DNA of 64,000 bases from DT-110 sp030148525 (GTDB lineage: Bacteria > Bacteroidota > Bacteroidia > Chitinophagales > Saprospiraceae), in the NCBI GenBank assembly GCA_965227445.1, contig OZ245751.1, positions 4,650,001 through 4,714,000 of the forward strand. Reading direction: 5' to 3'. Shown one piece after another: positions 8,462 through 17,835 of the stretch. Every line of letters begins with the position of its first letter. Within the stretch, counting starts at the first letter, position 1. Position numbers and translations under genes: made by a program. The notes beneath the pieces are model-generated. The model was not told the DNA's origin. It saw nothing but the letters and a program-made list of their open reading frames with translations, and searched no databases.

Positions 8462-8604
8462 CCTGGTCGAATATACCGAAGTAAAGGGGATCATTATCGT
8501 CCCCTTTACTTCGAGTACATACCAACCCGGCAAAAACCAGGATAAACCTAAACCTCTCACCGGTGGTATAGGTCCGAAAATATCATTTTTTTCGACAATG
8601 CCGG

Positions 8605-9147
8605 TTAGCTTCCGGCCTGCTCTTCCTCAACTATTTTTTTGAGCGAAGCCAGGCCCTTATCATAATCCTTCCCAATTGCTTTCTGCATACCTCCGGTTAG
8701 CAGCATCAAATTCATTGGGTAGGGAAATTTGGAATCAAACCCCCAAACGACTTTAGTACCTCCCCCCTCGGCATCAAGAGTCATGAAAGTGTTTGCCTTT
8801 GACTCGAAGGGTTCCTCGAAAACCAGATCCGTTTCCAAGCGCTTATTTGCTTCCAGGTTGGTCAGGGTTTGGTGGCCAACGCCCACATCCTTATTGCCAC
8901 TCCAGTGATACGTGGCACCCTCCTGACCATCCGTACCTTCCACCCGGCTTTCCATATTCGGGTCTAACTGACTCCACGGGTACCAGGCAGTCCGTTTGCT
9001 GAAATGCGTGACGTGCGGGTAAATGGCCTCGGGCGAAGCCTCAATGACGATCGAACGCTCCAAATGTGCTTTCTTGGGGGCAAAGGCGGCAATCACTAAT
9101 AACAGGACTACCAAACCAACAATACCCAGTAAAATTTTTTTGACCAT
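8605..9147 (-). CDS. SRPBCC-family protein with N-terminal membrane anchor
   Basis: This 180-residue protein begins with a hydrophobic helix (residues 4-23, ILLGIVGLVVLLLVIAAFAP). An SRPBCC/START-like domain follows at about 30-175, recognisable from HLERSIVIEASPEAIYPHV at the start and TKVVWGFD in a late strand. The family binds hydrophobic ligands in a beta-grip cavity. The likely position is membrane-anchored with the domain outside the cytoplasm. No catalytic residues can be assigned. A strong palindrome about 100 bp upstream may control it. Confidence 0.83.
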   Translation of the reverse strand: MVKKILLGIVGLVVLLLVIAAFAPKKAHLERSIVIEASPEAIYPHVTHFSKRTAWYPWSQLDPNMESRVEGTDGQEGATYHWSGNKDVGVGHQTLTNLEANKRLETDLVFEEPFESKANTFMTLDAEGGGTKVVWGFDSKFPYPMNLMLLTGGMQKAIGKDYDKGLASLKKIVEEEQAGS

Positions 9148-9240
9148 GACTCCTAATTGATTTTCGTTTGTTAAGGATGTAAAGCTGCCTGAAAGCCTTC
9201 TTTCAGAAATACAGCCGTTTATCCCTTACAAAATACGAAT

Positions 9241-9263
9241 TTTTGAAACATCATGTTTCAAAA
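9241..9263. promoter_or_regulatory. Perfect 23-bp palindrome, candidate operator
   Basis: TTTTGAAACAT (9241-9251), one C, and ATGTTTCAAAA (9253-9263) form a perfect 11-bp dyad in the 167-bp gap upstream of the SRPBCC gene. No T-tract follows on either strand, so an operator is more likely than a terminator. A near-consensus -7 word (TATTTTG) lies just downstream on the minus strand at about 9229-9236. The regulator is not identified. Confidence 0.45.
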
Positions 9264-9314
9264 AAAAGAAGAGATCAAACAAAAATAAATATATTCAAAT
9301 CAGTGGTGTATCGT

Positions 9315-10967
9315 CTACTCGTTGTCGGGATTCCAGCTGACAGTTGCCTCCAGATCCCAGTTAGCGCGCAATTGCTCCAATCCACGGGTTTGAATAGGCT
9401 CGGGTTGTCGCCGGCTTGGATACGATCCCGTATCCCATCGACTATTCCGGTTGCGATCTTCCACTAAACGCACGGTATAATTACCCGGTGGCCGGTTCTC
9501 ATAGCTGGCATTAAAGGTTGATTGGCCCCGGATGATTTCGCGCACCACAACCTGCTCGCCCTGAATGAGCTCCATTATGTATTGTTGCGTGGAGTCTAAT
9601 GCATCCACGGTTAGTAGGATATTTCCAAAATCCTCCGCTGTTCCCACCGAAACCGACCGACGTAAAGTATCTGTCGTCCGGCCATACCAATCGGTCAGCG
9701 CTCCCGGCAACATAGTTACCGAATAGGAACGGCCACCCGGCCAATTAACCTGCATGGCCACCTTTCTGGGATCCAGGGAATCAATTCCGATCAACCAGCG
9801 ATCGACAATTTCCGCCGAATCATTCTCCACATCGATTCGGCTGGTGTCCAAACTGGCGATCGGCCGATCAAACATCCATTGTACGAGCCCCCGGGAAGCA
9901 ATACGTTGCCCCCTCTGCTCCCTGCGGGTGGTTTCCTGCAAGTTGGAGTTCGAGGTGAATTGGGCCCGGTCAATGGCATTAATACGCACCGTATCACGGA
10001 ATGAAGTGTCCCGGGTAAGGATTACATCCCAATTGGCATCCGTCGCCTGATCGTAATACACGCGTACGGTGTCTCCCTCCAAAAAAGGCAGGAGCGTATC
10101 CGGCTCGGCTTCCAGGCGGTTTACTGCTACTGAATAAACCGGCTGATTAAATCCCAAACGGATCAGTCCGAAAGCGTCGTGTACGGTGCGATCGAGGGAT
10201 AGCGGAGTCTCTTCTGTGAACATACGCAGATTCAAATTGGGCTCATTCCCAGGTGCTAGGATCAGCAGGCTGTCCGGAAAGCCAATGATCTCACCTTGCT
10301 GATCGTAGCGGTAATTGAGGTTCTGGTCGACCAGGGCAAAGCCCTTGAACAGACCTTCTTTTACATTTTTTATCAGGAACCGTCCCTCCGGGCCCGTTTT
10401 ACCAAAGTAAAAAGGACGTTCGGTTCGAACTACACTATCCGCCGTATTCTCATACAACAGAAAAAGTGCATCCTCGACGGGTGCTCCCGTTTGGGCATCG
10501 GTGAGTATTCCGCGTACCCGCAGGGAATCGAGAACGGGGCCGGTCGAAAATACGAACCGTAGATCATCCGCTGGATTCCCCTCATTCAGGTCTTTAATGG
10601 CTTCACCGAACTGGATTGAATAGGTAGCGGACTCCCTCAGCTCTTCCCGTTCGTCAAAGGTGATGGTGAGTGTCCGCTTTTTCAGAGAAATGTCGGGGTC
10701 AAACTCCAGGGGCGGGGAAATCAATACCTGATTAAAGACATCGGAAAGGGTGACCCACTCGTCAAAGGTCAACTCAATGGGTTGCTTTTCAAAATTCACC
10801 TGAAAGTTGGGGGTACTCAGAGTGGTGTCCACGCGGGGCGGCTGGGTGTCCCGCGGACCACCATCGGGTGTGATCGGGTTCGCACAAGCGTGCAACACCA
10901 GCAGTAAAACAATTCCCCAGAAGAGGGGCAGGAGCGGTCGGACGGTCAGTGCTGATTGGTATCCCAT
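9315..10967 (-). CDS. Ig-like (SbsA-type) domain lipoprotein
   Basis: This 550-residue protein has a lipoprotein signal peptide ending in LHAC at Cys28, followed by ANPITPDGGPRDTQPPRV, an N-terminus typical of Bacteroidota Ig-like lipoproteins. Residues about 50-150 form the SbsA Ig-like domain (strand pattern around ELTFDEWV and RTLTITFDEREEL). The following region (about 150-220) resembles a carboxypeptidase-like regulatory fold (VRGILTDAQTGAPVEDALF). The C-terminal part is beta-rich and ends with YTVRLVEDRNRNSRWDTG, a Ca-loop-like Asp/Asn-rich stretch. It should be anchored in the outer membrane. No enzymatic function is visible. Confidence 0.85.
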   Translation of the reverse strand: MGYQSALTVRPLLPLFWGIVLLLVLHACANPITPDGGPRDTQPPRVDTTLSTPNFQVNFEKQPIELTFDEWVTLSDVFNQVLISPPLEFDPDISLKKRTLTITFDEREELRESATYSIQFGEAIKDLNEGNPADDLRFVFSTGPVLDSLRVRGILTDAQTGAPVEDALFLLYENTADSVVRTERPFYFGKTGPEGRFLIKNVKEGLFKGFALVDQNLNYRYDQQGEIIGFPDSLLILAPGNEPNLNLRMFTEETPLSLDRTVHDAFGLIRLGFNQPVYSVAVNRLEAEPDTLLPFLEGDTVRVYYDQATDANWDVILTRDTSFRDTVRINAIDRAQFTSNSNLQETTRREQRGQRIASRGLVQWMFDRPIASLDTSRIDVENDSAEIVDRWLIGIDSLDPRKVAMQVNWPGGRSYSVTMLPGALTDWYGRTTDTLRRSVSVGTAEDFGNILLTVDALDSTQQYIMELIQGEQVVVREIIRGQSTFNASYENRPPGNYTVRLVEDRNRNSRWDTGSYPSRRQPEPIQTRGLEQLRANWDLEATVSWNPDNE

Positions 10968-10999
10968 GCTGTGCTTTAATACTCAGTAATCTAACGCTT

Positions 11000-11051
11000 T
11001 ATACCTCTTCCGAAGTGGTTTGGTGTCGCAAACCACTTCGTTGTCGGTATA
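11000..11051 (-). repeat. Family A palindromic repeat, short copy 2
   Basis: This 52-bp copy keeps both ends (TATACC and CGGTATA) and only hairpin 1 (CGAAGTGGTTTG with CAAACCACTTCG). In minus orientation it reads TATACCGACAACGAAGTGG and ends in CGGAAGAGGTATA, so hairpins 2 and 3 have been cleanly deleted. It lies between the Ig-like lipoprotein and xerD genes. Confidence 0.8.
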
Positions 11052-11171
11052 ACGCGCGCAAAGATAGGAAAGTACGAAGGCCTTATGGTGTGGATAATGC
11101 CCAAAAAGATGATCCTGCCCGAAGGACGTGATTCCAGGCTGCGCTGCCCGGTGTAATGAAACGGGCCAAAA

Positions 11172-12083
11172 CTACGAAGATTGGTTGCGGGGATGATAGG
11201 ACAAAATCGTTTCCCGCAGATAATCCGTATCCAGATGGGTGTAGATTTCGGTGGTGATAATAGATTCATGTCCCAGCATATCCTGAACGGCTTTCAGGTC
11301 GGCTCCCCCTTCCACCAGGTGGGTGGCAAAAGAATGCCGAAAGGTATGGGGACTCACATTCTTCTTAACACCCGCCTTGGCCGATGCTTCCTTCACTGCC
11401 GTAAAAACCGATACGCGCGACAACTTCTTGCCCCGGCGATTCAGGAACAACACATTGGCATGGTCGGGATGAATATTGCGCATCCGCCTCCGCACCCCTT
11501 CGGTATACAATTGAATATGCTTTAGTGCCTCGGGGCCAATGGGAACGATGCGCTCTTTGTTTCCCTTGCCAATGATCCGGATAAAGCCCACATCCGGAAA
11601 AATATTGGTCAGCCGCAGGTCCACCAACTCGCTGACCCGCAAACCACAGGCGTACAACACCTCCATAATGGCCCGGTTTCGCACCCCGTGATCCGTACTC
11701 AGATCGATTGCTTCCAGAATGGCCTGAATTTCTTCGGGATCCAGCACTTCGGGGATTTTCCTGGCCAGTCGCGGACCTTCGATTAATTCGGTCGGATCCT
11801 GGTCGATCAGGTCCTCCAACAAGAGGTATTTAAAAAAAGCTTTCAGGGCAGACAGGACCCTCGATTGGGTTCGTGCACTAAGTCCCAATTCAAATAACCA
11901 CTGCAGAAATTGCTGTAACAACTCCAGTGAAACCCGGATTGGTGGTGTATCTAGTTTTTTAATCTGTACAAACTCGTACAGTTTGCCCACATCCCGCTGG
12001 TAGGCATCGATGGTATTTGCCGAAAAAGAACGCTCCAAAAGCATGTAAGCCCGAAAGGCTTGTTGTGCAGTTTGCCAGGTCAT
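11172..12083 (-). CDS. xerD: Site-specific tyrosine recombinase XerD
   Basis: This 303-residue protein matches the length of XerD (about 300). Residues 1-95 form the SAM-like core-binding domain (RAYMLLERSFSANTIDAYQR). The catalytic domain carries Arg149 (ACGLRVSEL), Lys173 (GKGNKER), His246 and Arg249 (HTFRHSFATHL), His272 (LGH) and nucleophile Tyr281 (EIYTHL). All catalytic positions are intact. With a partner it resolves chromosome dimers at dif during division; no dif site is evident here, as expected for a stand-alone gene. A close -7-like word (TATTTTG, 12088-12094 on the minus strand) suggests a very short leader. It diverges from the sigma-factor gene. Confidence 0.94.
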   Translation of the reverse strand: MTWQTAQQAFRAYMLLERSFSANTIDAYQRDVGKLYEFVQIKKLDTPPIRVSLELLQQFLQWLFELGLSARTQSRVLSALKAFFKYLLLEDLIDQDPTELIEGPRLARKIPEVLDPEEIQAILEAIDLSTDHGVRNRAIMEVLYACGLRVSELVDLRLTNIFPDVGFIRIIGKGNKERIVPIGPEALKHIQLYTEGVRRRMRNIHPDHANVLFLNRRGKKLSRVSVFTAVKEASAKAGVKKNVSPHTFRHSFATHLVEGGADLKAVQDMLGHESIITTEIYTHLDTDYLRETILSYHPRNQSS

Positions 12084-12201
12084 GCCACAAAATACGCTTC
12101 CCCGTGTTCCGAAATCAAGCAGAGGCGGAAAAAAAGACTTATTATAGTCAACCTAACAACAAATAAAGTGTTAACCCCTTAATTTAATAGTATTACTATC
12201 A

Positions 12202-12209
12202 TATATTTG
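12202..12209 (+). promoter_or_regulatory. -7 promoter element (TATATTTG) of the sigma/exporter operon
   Basis: TATATTTG fits the Bacteroidota consensus TAnnTTTG and ends 17 bp before the ATG at 12227, implying a short mRNA leader. No clear TTTG -33 box is seen upstream, so control may be by an alternative or autoregulating sigma factor. Confidence 0.55.
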
Positions 12210-12226
12210 AGCAAAACTAACTCACC

Positions 12227-12760
12227 ATGGGGACAACTGAATTTACCACGCAGTTCGACAGCCTGAAAGGACAACTTTTTGCTTTTGCCATGAATTTGAC
12301 GCGCGATGAGGAATCGGCCAGAGATCTGGTGCAGGAAACCGCCTACAAAGCATTCAAATACCGCCGCCGATACCAGCCACAAACCAACCTGCGTGCCTGG
12401 TTAATGACTATAATGCGCAATTCGTTTATCAATGAGTATCGCAAACGACAGCGTCGTAGAACCCTTTACGATTACACCCCCAATAATTACCTGATCAACT
12501 CCAGTGACACCCCCACAGAACACGAAGGCGAACAAACCGTATTACTCCAGGAGATCGAACAACAAATTGCCGGCCTGGAAGACTGGCTGCAAGTACCTTT
12601 CCGCATGCATCTTGCCGGCTATAAATACGAGGAAATAGCCGATGCCCTGGCCATTCCATTGGGTACAGTGAAAAGCCGGATATTTATAGCTCGTCGCAAG
12701 CTGCAGGAAACCTTACGCCACCTTTACCAAGCGAAAGGATTTTCCGATATTATGAATTAA
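12227..12760 (+). CDS. ECF-type RNA polymerase sigma factor
   Basis: This 177-residue protein has sigma region 2 at about 10-75 (FAMNLTRDEESARDLVQETA and NLRAWLMTIMRNSFINEYRK) and region 4 at about 115-168 (a helix-turn-helix ending in GTVKSRIFIARRKL). Length and layout fit extracytoplasmic-function sigma factors. No anti-sigma gene is adjacent. Instead the next genes encode an ABC exporter, HlyD adaptor and TolC channel in the same direction, 50 bp away, so the sigma factor may direct its own operon. This link is inferred from position. Confidence 0.9.
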   Translation: MGTTEFTTQFDSLKGQLFAFAMNLTRDEESARDLVQETAYKAFKYRRRYQPQTNLRAWLMTIMRNSFINEYRKRQRRRTLYDYTPNNYLINSSDTPTEHEGEQTVLLQEIEQQIAGLEDWLQVPFRMHLAGYKYEEIADALAIPLGTVKSRIFIARRKLQETLRHLYQAKGFSDIMN

Positions 12761-12810
12761 AAAAAACCTTTATCACTACCAGTGGTTTTCAGGAAAACAC
12801 ATCGGGCCTT

Positions 12811-14580
12811 ATGACAACTCCCTTAAAACCCGTTCAGCGTTTTGTTCGCTTGCTGGATGTTGACAAAAAGGACATTACCTACATTTACGTTTACGCTGTA
12901 TTTGCGGGGGTAATCAACCTAAGCTTACCTCTCGGTATCCAGGCAATTATCGGGCTGATCGCCGGTGGGGATATGTCTGCCTCACTTATCTTTCTGATTG
13001 TGGTTGTAACAGTAGCCACGGCCCTTGCCGGTATACTGAAAATAATGCAACTCACTGTTTCGGAAACCATACAGCGGCGGATATTTACTCGCTCTGCATT
13101 TGATTTCGCCTACCGGGTGCCCCGCATAAAGCTCCCGTCCCTGTCGGGGGTTTACCCCCCCGAGTTGGTTAACCGCTTCTTCGATACGGTAAACCTTCAG
13201 AAGGGGATGCCAAAATTGTTAATGGATTTCTCGACAGCCATGCTGAACATTTTATTCAGCTTGATCCTGATATCCTTCTACCATCCCTTTTTCGTCTTTT
13301 TCGGGATTGCTTTACTTTTCATTCTTTTCCTCATCATACGGTTTACGGGGCCCGGCGGACTAAAGACCAGCCTGAAAGAGTCGACCTATAAATACCACGT
13401 GGCCTACTGGTTAGAGGAAGTAGCCAGGGCCATGAACACCTTCAAACTGGCCGGTCGTACTACCCTTCCCATGCGCCGTACGGATGACCTGGTGTGTAAT
13501 TACCTGGAGCAACGAAAGTCCCACTTCAGGATCCTGTTATTCCAGTACGGTAATATAGTGGCCTTTAAAACACTCATCACGGCTGGCCTGCTGGCCTTGG
13601 GCGGGTATCTGGTGATAAACAATCAGATCAATATTGGTCAGTTTGTTGCCGCAGAAATCATTGTCATTCTGGTCATGAATTCGGTCGAAAAACTAATTCT
13701 GACCATGGAGACAATATACGATGTACTTACTGCCCTGGAAAAGCTGGGACACGTTACGGATCTTCCCATCGAGGAACCCTCGGGATTGTCCTTCGATCAG
13801 ATTGACTCTCAAAAAGGACTTAGTATCCAGACCCATCAGCTCTCCTACATTTTCTCCGACTCCAAACGACCGGCCATTCAGGACCTGTCACTAAACGTTG
13901 AATCGGGGGAAAGGCTGTGTATTGCGGGCTACAATGGATCGGGAAAATCGACCTTATTAAAGATCCTGGCCGGCTTGTACACTGACTATTCCGGTACGGT
14001 TGCCTACAACGGTTTTTCGGCCGGTAGCCTGGATATGGAAAGCCTGCGCAGTGCTATTGGTGATGTCTGTCAGGAAGAAGATATTTTTCGGGGTACCATC
14101 CTCGAAAATGTCTCTTTGGGAGAGAATGACGTGGACGTTCGCCGGGTTCTGGAAGCCCTTAAAGACGTTGGATTGAATCCGTTTATCGACCGGCAACCCC
14201 AGGGAATACATACCGAGTTACTGCCCGGTGGCATGAATGTTTCCCGGTCCGTTCGCACCCGGCTGATGGTAGCCCGGGCGATCGTGGGTGAGCCCAGGAT
14301 GCTGGCAGTGGAAGGCATGTTCCGCGGGATGGAAACCAGCGACCGCCTGCGATTCGCTCGTCTGCTCTCAAACCGCGAGCGGCCCTGGTCCCTGATCGTC
14401 GTCAGTGACGATCCGATCATGGCCAGCCATTGCGATCGCATCATTATTATGCGACAGGGCCGGATCATCGACGAAGGTTCTTTCGACGATTTGATCCATA
14501 CCGAATACTTTAAAGCCGTATTCCGAACCTCAGAATCCGAAATGCTTACTCGTGGTATTCCTAACCTGGAGACCAAGTAA
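12811..14580 (+). CDS. ABC exporter (fused membrane and ATPase domains) with degenerate ATPase motifs
   Basis: This 589-residue half-transporter has membrane helices over about 22-300 and an ATP-binding domain from about 335. Walker A is intact (GYNGSGKST, 373-381) and so is a Q-loop Gln (Gln421, CQEEDIFRGTI). The other motifs are altered: the signature LSGGQ reads LPGGM (471-475), the Walker B Asp is replaced (MLAVE, 497-501, with Glu501 retained), the D-loop is lost, and the H-loop His is Asp533 (VVSDDP). It lacks an N-terminal C39 peptidase domain, so it would not trim double-Gly leaders. Followed by HlyD and TolC genes, it fits a type I secretion unit. The altered motifs suggest slow, regulated or no hydrolysis. 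Confidence 0.87.
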   Translation: MTTPLKPVQRFVRLLDVDKKDITYIYVYAVFAGVINLSLPLGIQAIIGLIAGGDMSASLIFLIVVVTVATALAGILKIMQLTVSETIQRRIFTRSAFDFAYRVPRIKLPSLSGVYPPELVNRFFDTVNLQKGMPKLLMDFSTAMLNILFSLILISFYHPFFVFFGIALLFILFLIIRFTGPGGLKTSLKESTYKYHVAYWLEEVARAMNTFKLAGRTTLPMRRTDDLVCNYLEQRKSHFRILLFQYGNIVAFKTLITAGLLALGGYLVINNQINIGQFVAAEIIVILVMNSVEKLILTMETIYDVLTALEKLGHVTDLPIEEPSGLSFDQIDSQKGLSIQTHQLSYIFSDSKRPAIQDLSLNVESGERLCIAGYNGSGKSTLLKILAGLYTDYSGTVAYNGFSAGSLDMESLRSAIGDVCQEEDIFRGTILENVSLGENDVDVRRVLEALKDVGLNPFIDRQPQGIHTELLPGGMNVSRSVRTRLMVARAIVGEPRMLAVEGMFRGMETSDRLRFARLLSNRERPWSLIVVSDDPIMASHCDRIIIMRQGRIIDEGSFDDLIHTEYFKAVFRTSESEMLTRGIPNLETK

Positions 14581-14618
14581 GGCTGAAAATCTATTCACTA
14601 ACTGCAGGAGGAACCATT

Positions 14619-15989
14619 ATGCTGAATATTTCAGAAAATACCGTTCAACAACGCATGCGGCAACGCGATTTCAACTCCTTTACCAAAACGGAGCTTTCGG
14701 GATCGAACCGCATGTTTGTGCGCTGGCTCTATGGTGTTTTTATTGTAATTATTGTGATGCTGTTTCTGCCCTGGACGCAAAATATTCAATCCGACGGGGT
14801 AGTAACCACACTTAATCCTTCCAATAGGCCCCAAACCATTCAATCCACTATTGCCGGCCGGATCGAGCAATGGTTCGTGCAGGAAGGGCAATTTATCCCT
14901 GCGGGTGACACTATTGTCTATCTTTCGGAGATCAAAGCCGAATATTTTGATCCCGACCTCATCCAACGCACCACTAATCAGGTTCTTGCCAAGGAATCGG
15001 CCATAGATTCCTATCGCGGAAAAGTCACTGCCCTGGAAGCCCAGATCAAGGGGTTACAGCAAGAAGCTACCTTAAAGGAGGAACAATTACGGAATAAAAT
15101 CCTCCAGGCTAAGGCAAAGATCATATCCGATAGCATTGCGCTTGAATTAGCGCGTATTGATGTACAAACGGCCAATCGCCAGCTGGAGGGTGCACAGGAA
15201 CTTTTCAGAAAGGACATCGAGTCATTAACCAAACTCGAAAATATGCGGCTTAAAGCCCAGGAGGCTCGAACCAAATTGATAGCTGCGGAAAATAAACTGC
15301 AAATTTCCCGCAACGAATTAGCTAATATTCGCTTACAGCTCGCCTCTGTTCCGGTAGAGTACAACCAGAAAATTAATAAAGCAGAGTCTGATAAGTTTTC
15401 TACTCTCTCCACACTCTACGACTCCGAGGCCGAAGTAAATAAACTGCAGATCCAACGGTCAAACTACGAGAGACGAAGCTCCTTCTACTATATTACGGCC
15501 CCTCAGGATTGCTATATCACCAAAGCCATTAAGCCCGGTATTGGCGAGACTGTTAAGGAAGGAGAAGGTATTGTTACGATCATGCCGGCCAAAGCCAATC
15601 TGGCGGTGGAGTTGTTTATCCGACCCATGGATTTGCCGTTGGTAGAAATGGGGCAGGAAGTTCGATTCATCTTCGACGGTTGGCCCGCTTTCGTCTTCTC
15701 CGGCTGGCCCGGTATGTCGTTCGGTACCTATAAAGGAGAAGTGGCGGCCATCGACCAACAAATTACCGATGCCAAAAACAGATACCGCATTCTGGTGCGC
15801 CCCACTGGTGACAAATCCTGGCCGGAGGCTTTGCGGGTAGGTAGTGGAGCCCAGGGTATTGCACTGCTCAATAACGTGCCCATGTGGTATGAAGTATGGC
15901 GTCGCCTCAACGGTTTCCCCCCCGATTATTACGAGCGCGGTAATAACAAGGAGCCTAAATTAAAGGCGCCCGCTAAAAGCATTAAATAA
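14619..15989 (+). CDS. HlyD-family periplasmic adaptor (membrane fusion protein)
   Basis: This 456-residue protein has a single inner-membrane helix at about 33-51 and a first lipoyl half-motif at about 68-105 (GRIEQWFVQEGQFIPAGDTI). A long coiled coil follows at about 125-290 and a second lipoyl half at about 300-345 (YITAPQDCYITKAIKPGIGE). It should bridge the ABC exporter to the TolC-like channel. An unusually clear Shine-Dalgarno-like GGAGG lies 9 bases before the ATG at 14619 and supports this start. The gene sits 38 bp after the exporter and 5 bp before the channel gene. Confidence 0.92.
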   Translation: MLNISENTVQQRMRQRDFNSFTKTELSGSNRMFVRWLYGVFIVIIVMLFLPWTQNIQSDGVVTTLNPSNRPQTIQSTIAGRIEQWFVQEGQFIPAGDTIVYLSEIKAEYFDPDLIQRTTNQVLAKESAIDSYRGKVTALEAQIKGLQQEATLKEEQLRNKILQAKAKIISDSIALELARIDVQTANRQLEGAQELFRKDIESLTKLENMRLKAQEARTKLIAAENKLQISRNELANIRLQLASVPVEYNQKINKAESDKFSTLSTLYDSEAEVNKLQIQRSNYERRSSFYYITAPQDCYITKAIKPGIGETVKEGEGIVTIMPAKANLAVELFIRPMDLPLVEMGQEVRFIFDGWPAFVFSGWPGMSFGTYKGEVAAIDQQITDAKNRYRILVRPTGDKSWPEALRVGSGAQGIALLNNVPMWYEVWRRLNGFPPDYYERGNNKEPKLKAPAKSIK

Positions 15990-15994
15990 TTCCC

Positions 15995-17467
15995 ATGTTT
16001 TCATCTGCTACTCTTAAAGCTGTCTGCCTTGTGTTCGTCCTCTTTGGCGTATTCATTCAGGGCGGACGGGGCCAGTCGCCCGACAGTGTGCTCACCATTG
16101 AGGAGCTCATGAAATACGTCATGCGTAACCATCCTACCGCTGTACGAGCCAGCCTTCCGCCAGCGATGGCCGAAGCTGCCCTGCGTTCTGCCCGCGGATC
16201 GTTTGACCCCAAAGCCTATGCCGATTGGTCACGTAAATCATTCGATGGGAAAAACTATTGGCGCACTGGTGATTTTGGGCTAAAAAGCCAGACCAGTATC
16301 GCAGGCCTCCAGGTCAAAGCCGGATACCAAACGGCCAGCGGACAATTTCTCAACCCGGAAGGGTCTCTCCCCACCGCCGGTCAGGCATTTTTAGGGGTGG
16401 AGGTGCCCTTGCTACAGGGACTCCTCATCGACCAGCCAAGGGCCGACCTCCAGAAAGCCCAGATCGGCATAGAAGTCAGCCAAAATGAACGACGGTTCCT
16501 GCTCAATGAGTTAGCGTACCAGACCATCCTGGCCTATGTCGACTGGGCCGTTGCTTATGATCAGCGGGAGGTAGCTCGCAACGCCCTGGACCTCATCGCT
16601 GAAAGGCTGGCATCAACCCGCGAAAGCTTCTTTCAGGGAGCTATGCCCGGTATCGATACCCTCGAAACCTACATCCAGTTGCAAACCCAACAATTACTCC
16701 TCCAGGATGCACAACTGGCATTGGAGCAAGCCAGCATCGGACTGAGCTATTTCCTTTGGGGAACACCTCCCACCGGAACTCTTCCGGTACCCTTCGTTCC
16801 CGATGACATTTTGGCTACGCCCCCGGCAATCGACTGGCAAAGTAGCGTGCGCCTGACTATTGGCCAGACGCACCCGGAGCTGCAAATGAAGATTGGCAAA
16901 CTCGAGCAGCTTACCATCGACGAACGCTGGGCGAAAGAGCAACTCAAACCATTTTTATCGGCTGGTTACACCCTGATTGGTAATGGCCTCGACCTCGCCG
17001 GTTTCCCCGAAGATGGCGAACAGGCTTTCATCGATAACCTCCTAACGGAAAACTATAAATGGGAGATCAAGGCGTCCTTTCCCCTTTTTTTGCGTAAAGA
17101 GCGGGGAAAACTCGAACAGGTACGAGTCAAAATGCTCGATACCGAGCGCTTCATCGACGAAAAGCAGCAACAGATCGTTACTAAGATTGAGAATTCCTAC
17201 CGTCAGTGGGAACTAGCGACCCAACAGATTCAGCAATACGAAGGAGTGGTAGCTAATTATCAAAGACTTGTCGAGGCCGAACGCGATAAATTCCGCGTAG
17301 GAACCTCTTCGGTTTTCCTCCTGAACAGCCGCTTGCAAAAACTGGTGGAAGCCCAGCTAAAACTCGTCCAGTTACGGGGCAAGCAACAAAAGTATTATTA
17401 CAGCTCCTGGTATGCAGCCGGTCAATTACACGACCTCCTGAATCTCGAGGATTACGTGTTGAATTAA
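15995..17467 (+). CDS. TolC-family outer-membrane efflux channel
   Basis: This 490-residue protein has a signal peptide (about 1-27, ending near GGRGQ). Two related halves of long amphipathic helices with extended beta segments follow. The first half begins LTIEELMKYVMRNHPTAV and has a coiled-coil stretch around LDLIAERLASTRESFFQGAM; the second repeats this around AERDKFRVGTSSVFLLNSR. It forms the outer-membrane exit duct for the exporter and adaptor encoded just upstream. Its end overlaps by 4 bp the end of the opposite-strand gene. Confidence 0.92.
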   Translation: MFSSATLKAVCLVFVLFGVFIQGGRGQSPDSVLTIEELMKYVMRNHPTAVRASLPPAMAEAALRSARGSFDPKAYADWSRKSFDGKNYWRTGDFGLKSQTSIAGLQVKAGYQTASGQFLNPEGSLPTAGQAFLGVEVPLLQGLLIDQPRADLQKAQIGIEVSQNERRFLLNELAYQTILAYVDWAVAYDQREVARNALDLIAERLASTRESFFQGAMPGIDTLETYIQLQTQQLLLQDAQLALEQASIGLSYFLWGTPPTGTLPVPFVPDDILATPPAIDWQSSVRLTIGQTHPELQMKIGKLEQLTIDERWAKEQLKPFLSAGYTLIGNGLDLAGFPEDGEQAFIDNLLTENYKWEIKASFPLFLRKERGKLEQVRVKMLDTERFIDEKQQQIVTKIENSYRQWELATQQIQQYEGVVANYQRLVEAERDKFRVGTSSVFLLNSRLQKLVEAQLKLVQLRGKQQKYYYSSWYAAGQLHDLLNLEDYVLN

Positions 17468-17835
17468 CTTCGATCAGCCAGATCCTGAAAAGTATCCGTT
17501 TTATCCTCATTGGTGCGGTGCAGACAGGGAAAATCTTTCTCGATCAACAGATGTAAGGTAGCGGATTTTCCGGCTACCGGCAGTTGCTCTTCAAAGCCTA
17601 CCCGGTCGGGGTGCATCCATAGTTCAGCCTGAGCTTCCGGCATACCGATACGCAGGGTTCCGTCTGTCAAAGCAGCTTCCCAGGCGAGTCCCGAAATGCG
17701 CTCCAGCGCAAAAGTTAGTATGGAACCACCCGGAAAGTGCACCTGTTCCGCAACTCGGCCCTCGCGATCAAAAAGCTCCAGCTCGGATCGTCGGATCCGG
17801 ATTCGCACACTATTGGTCGTACATCTCAATTTCAT
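17464..17835 (-). CDS. Small hypothetical protein (DUF7009-like)
   Basis: This 123-residue protein starts MKLRCTTNSVRIRIRRSEL and has a beta-rich N-terminal part. The middle has LTFALERISGLAWEAALTDG, and the Asp-rich tail may bind metal. There is no signal or membrane segment. The N-terminal 'short strand then Arg/Lys-Ser-Glu' pattern resembles the small DUF7009 family of Bacteroidota, but I am not certain. It ends tail-to-tail with the TolC gene with a 4-bp overlap. Confidence 0.62.
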   Translation of the reverse strand: MKLRCTTNSVRIRIRRSELELFDREGRVAEQVHFPGGSILTFALERISGLAWEAALTDGTLRIGMPEAQAELWMHPDRVGFEEQLPVAGKSATLHLLIEKDFPCLHRTNEDKTDTFQDLADRS

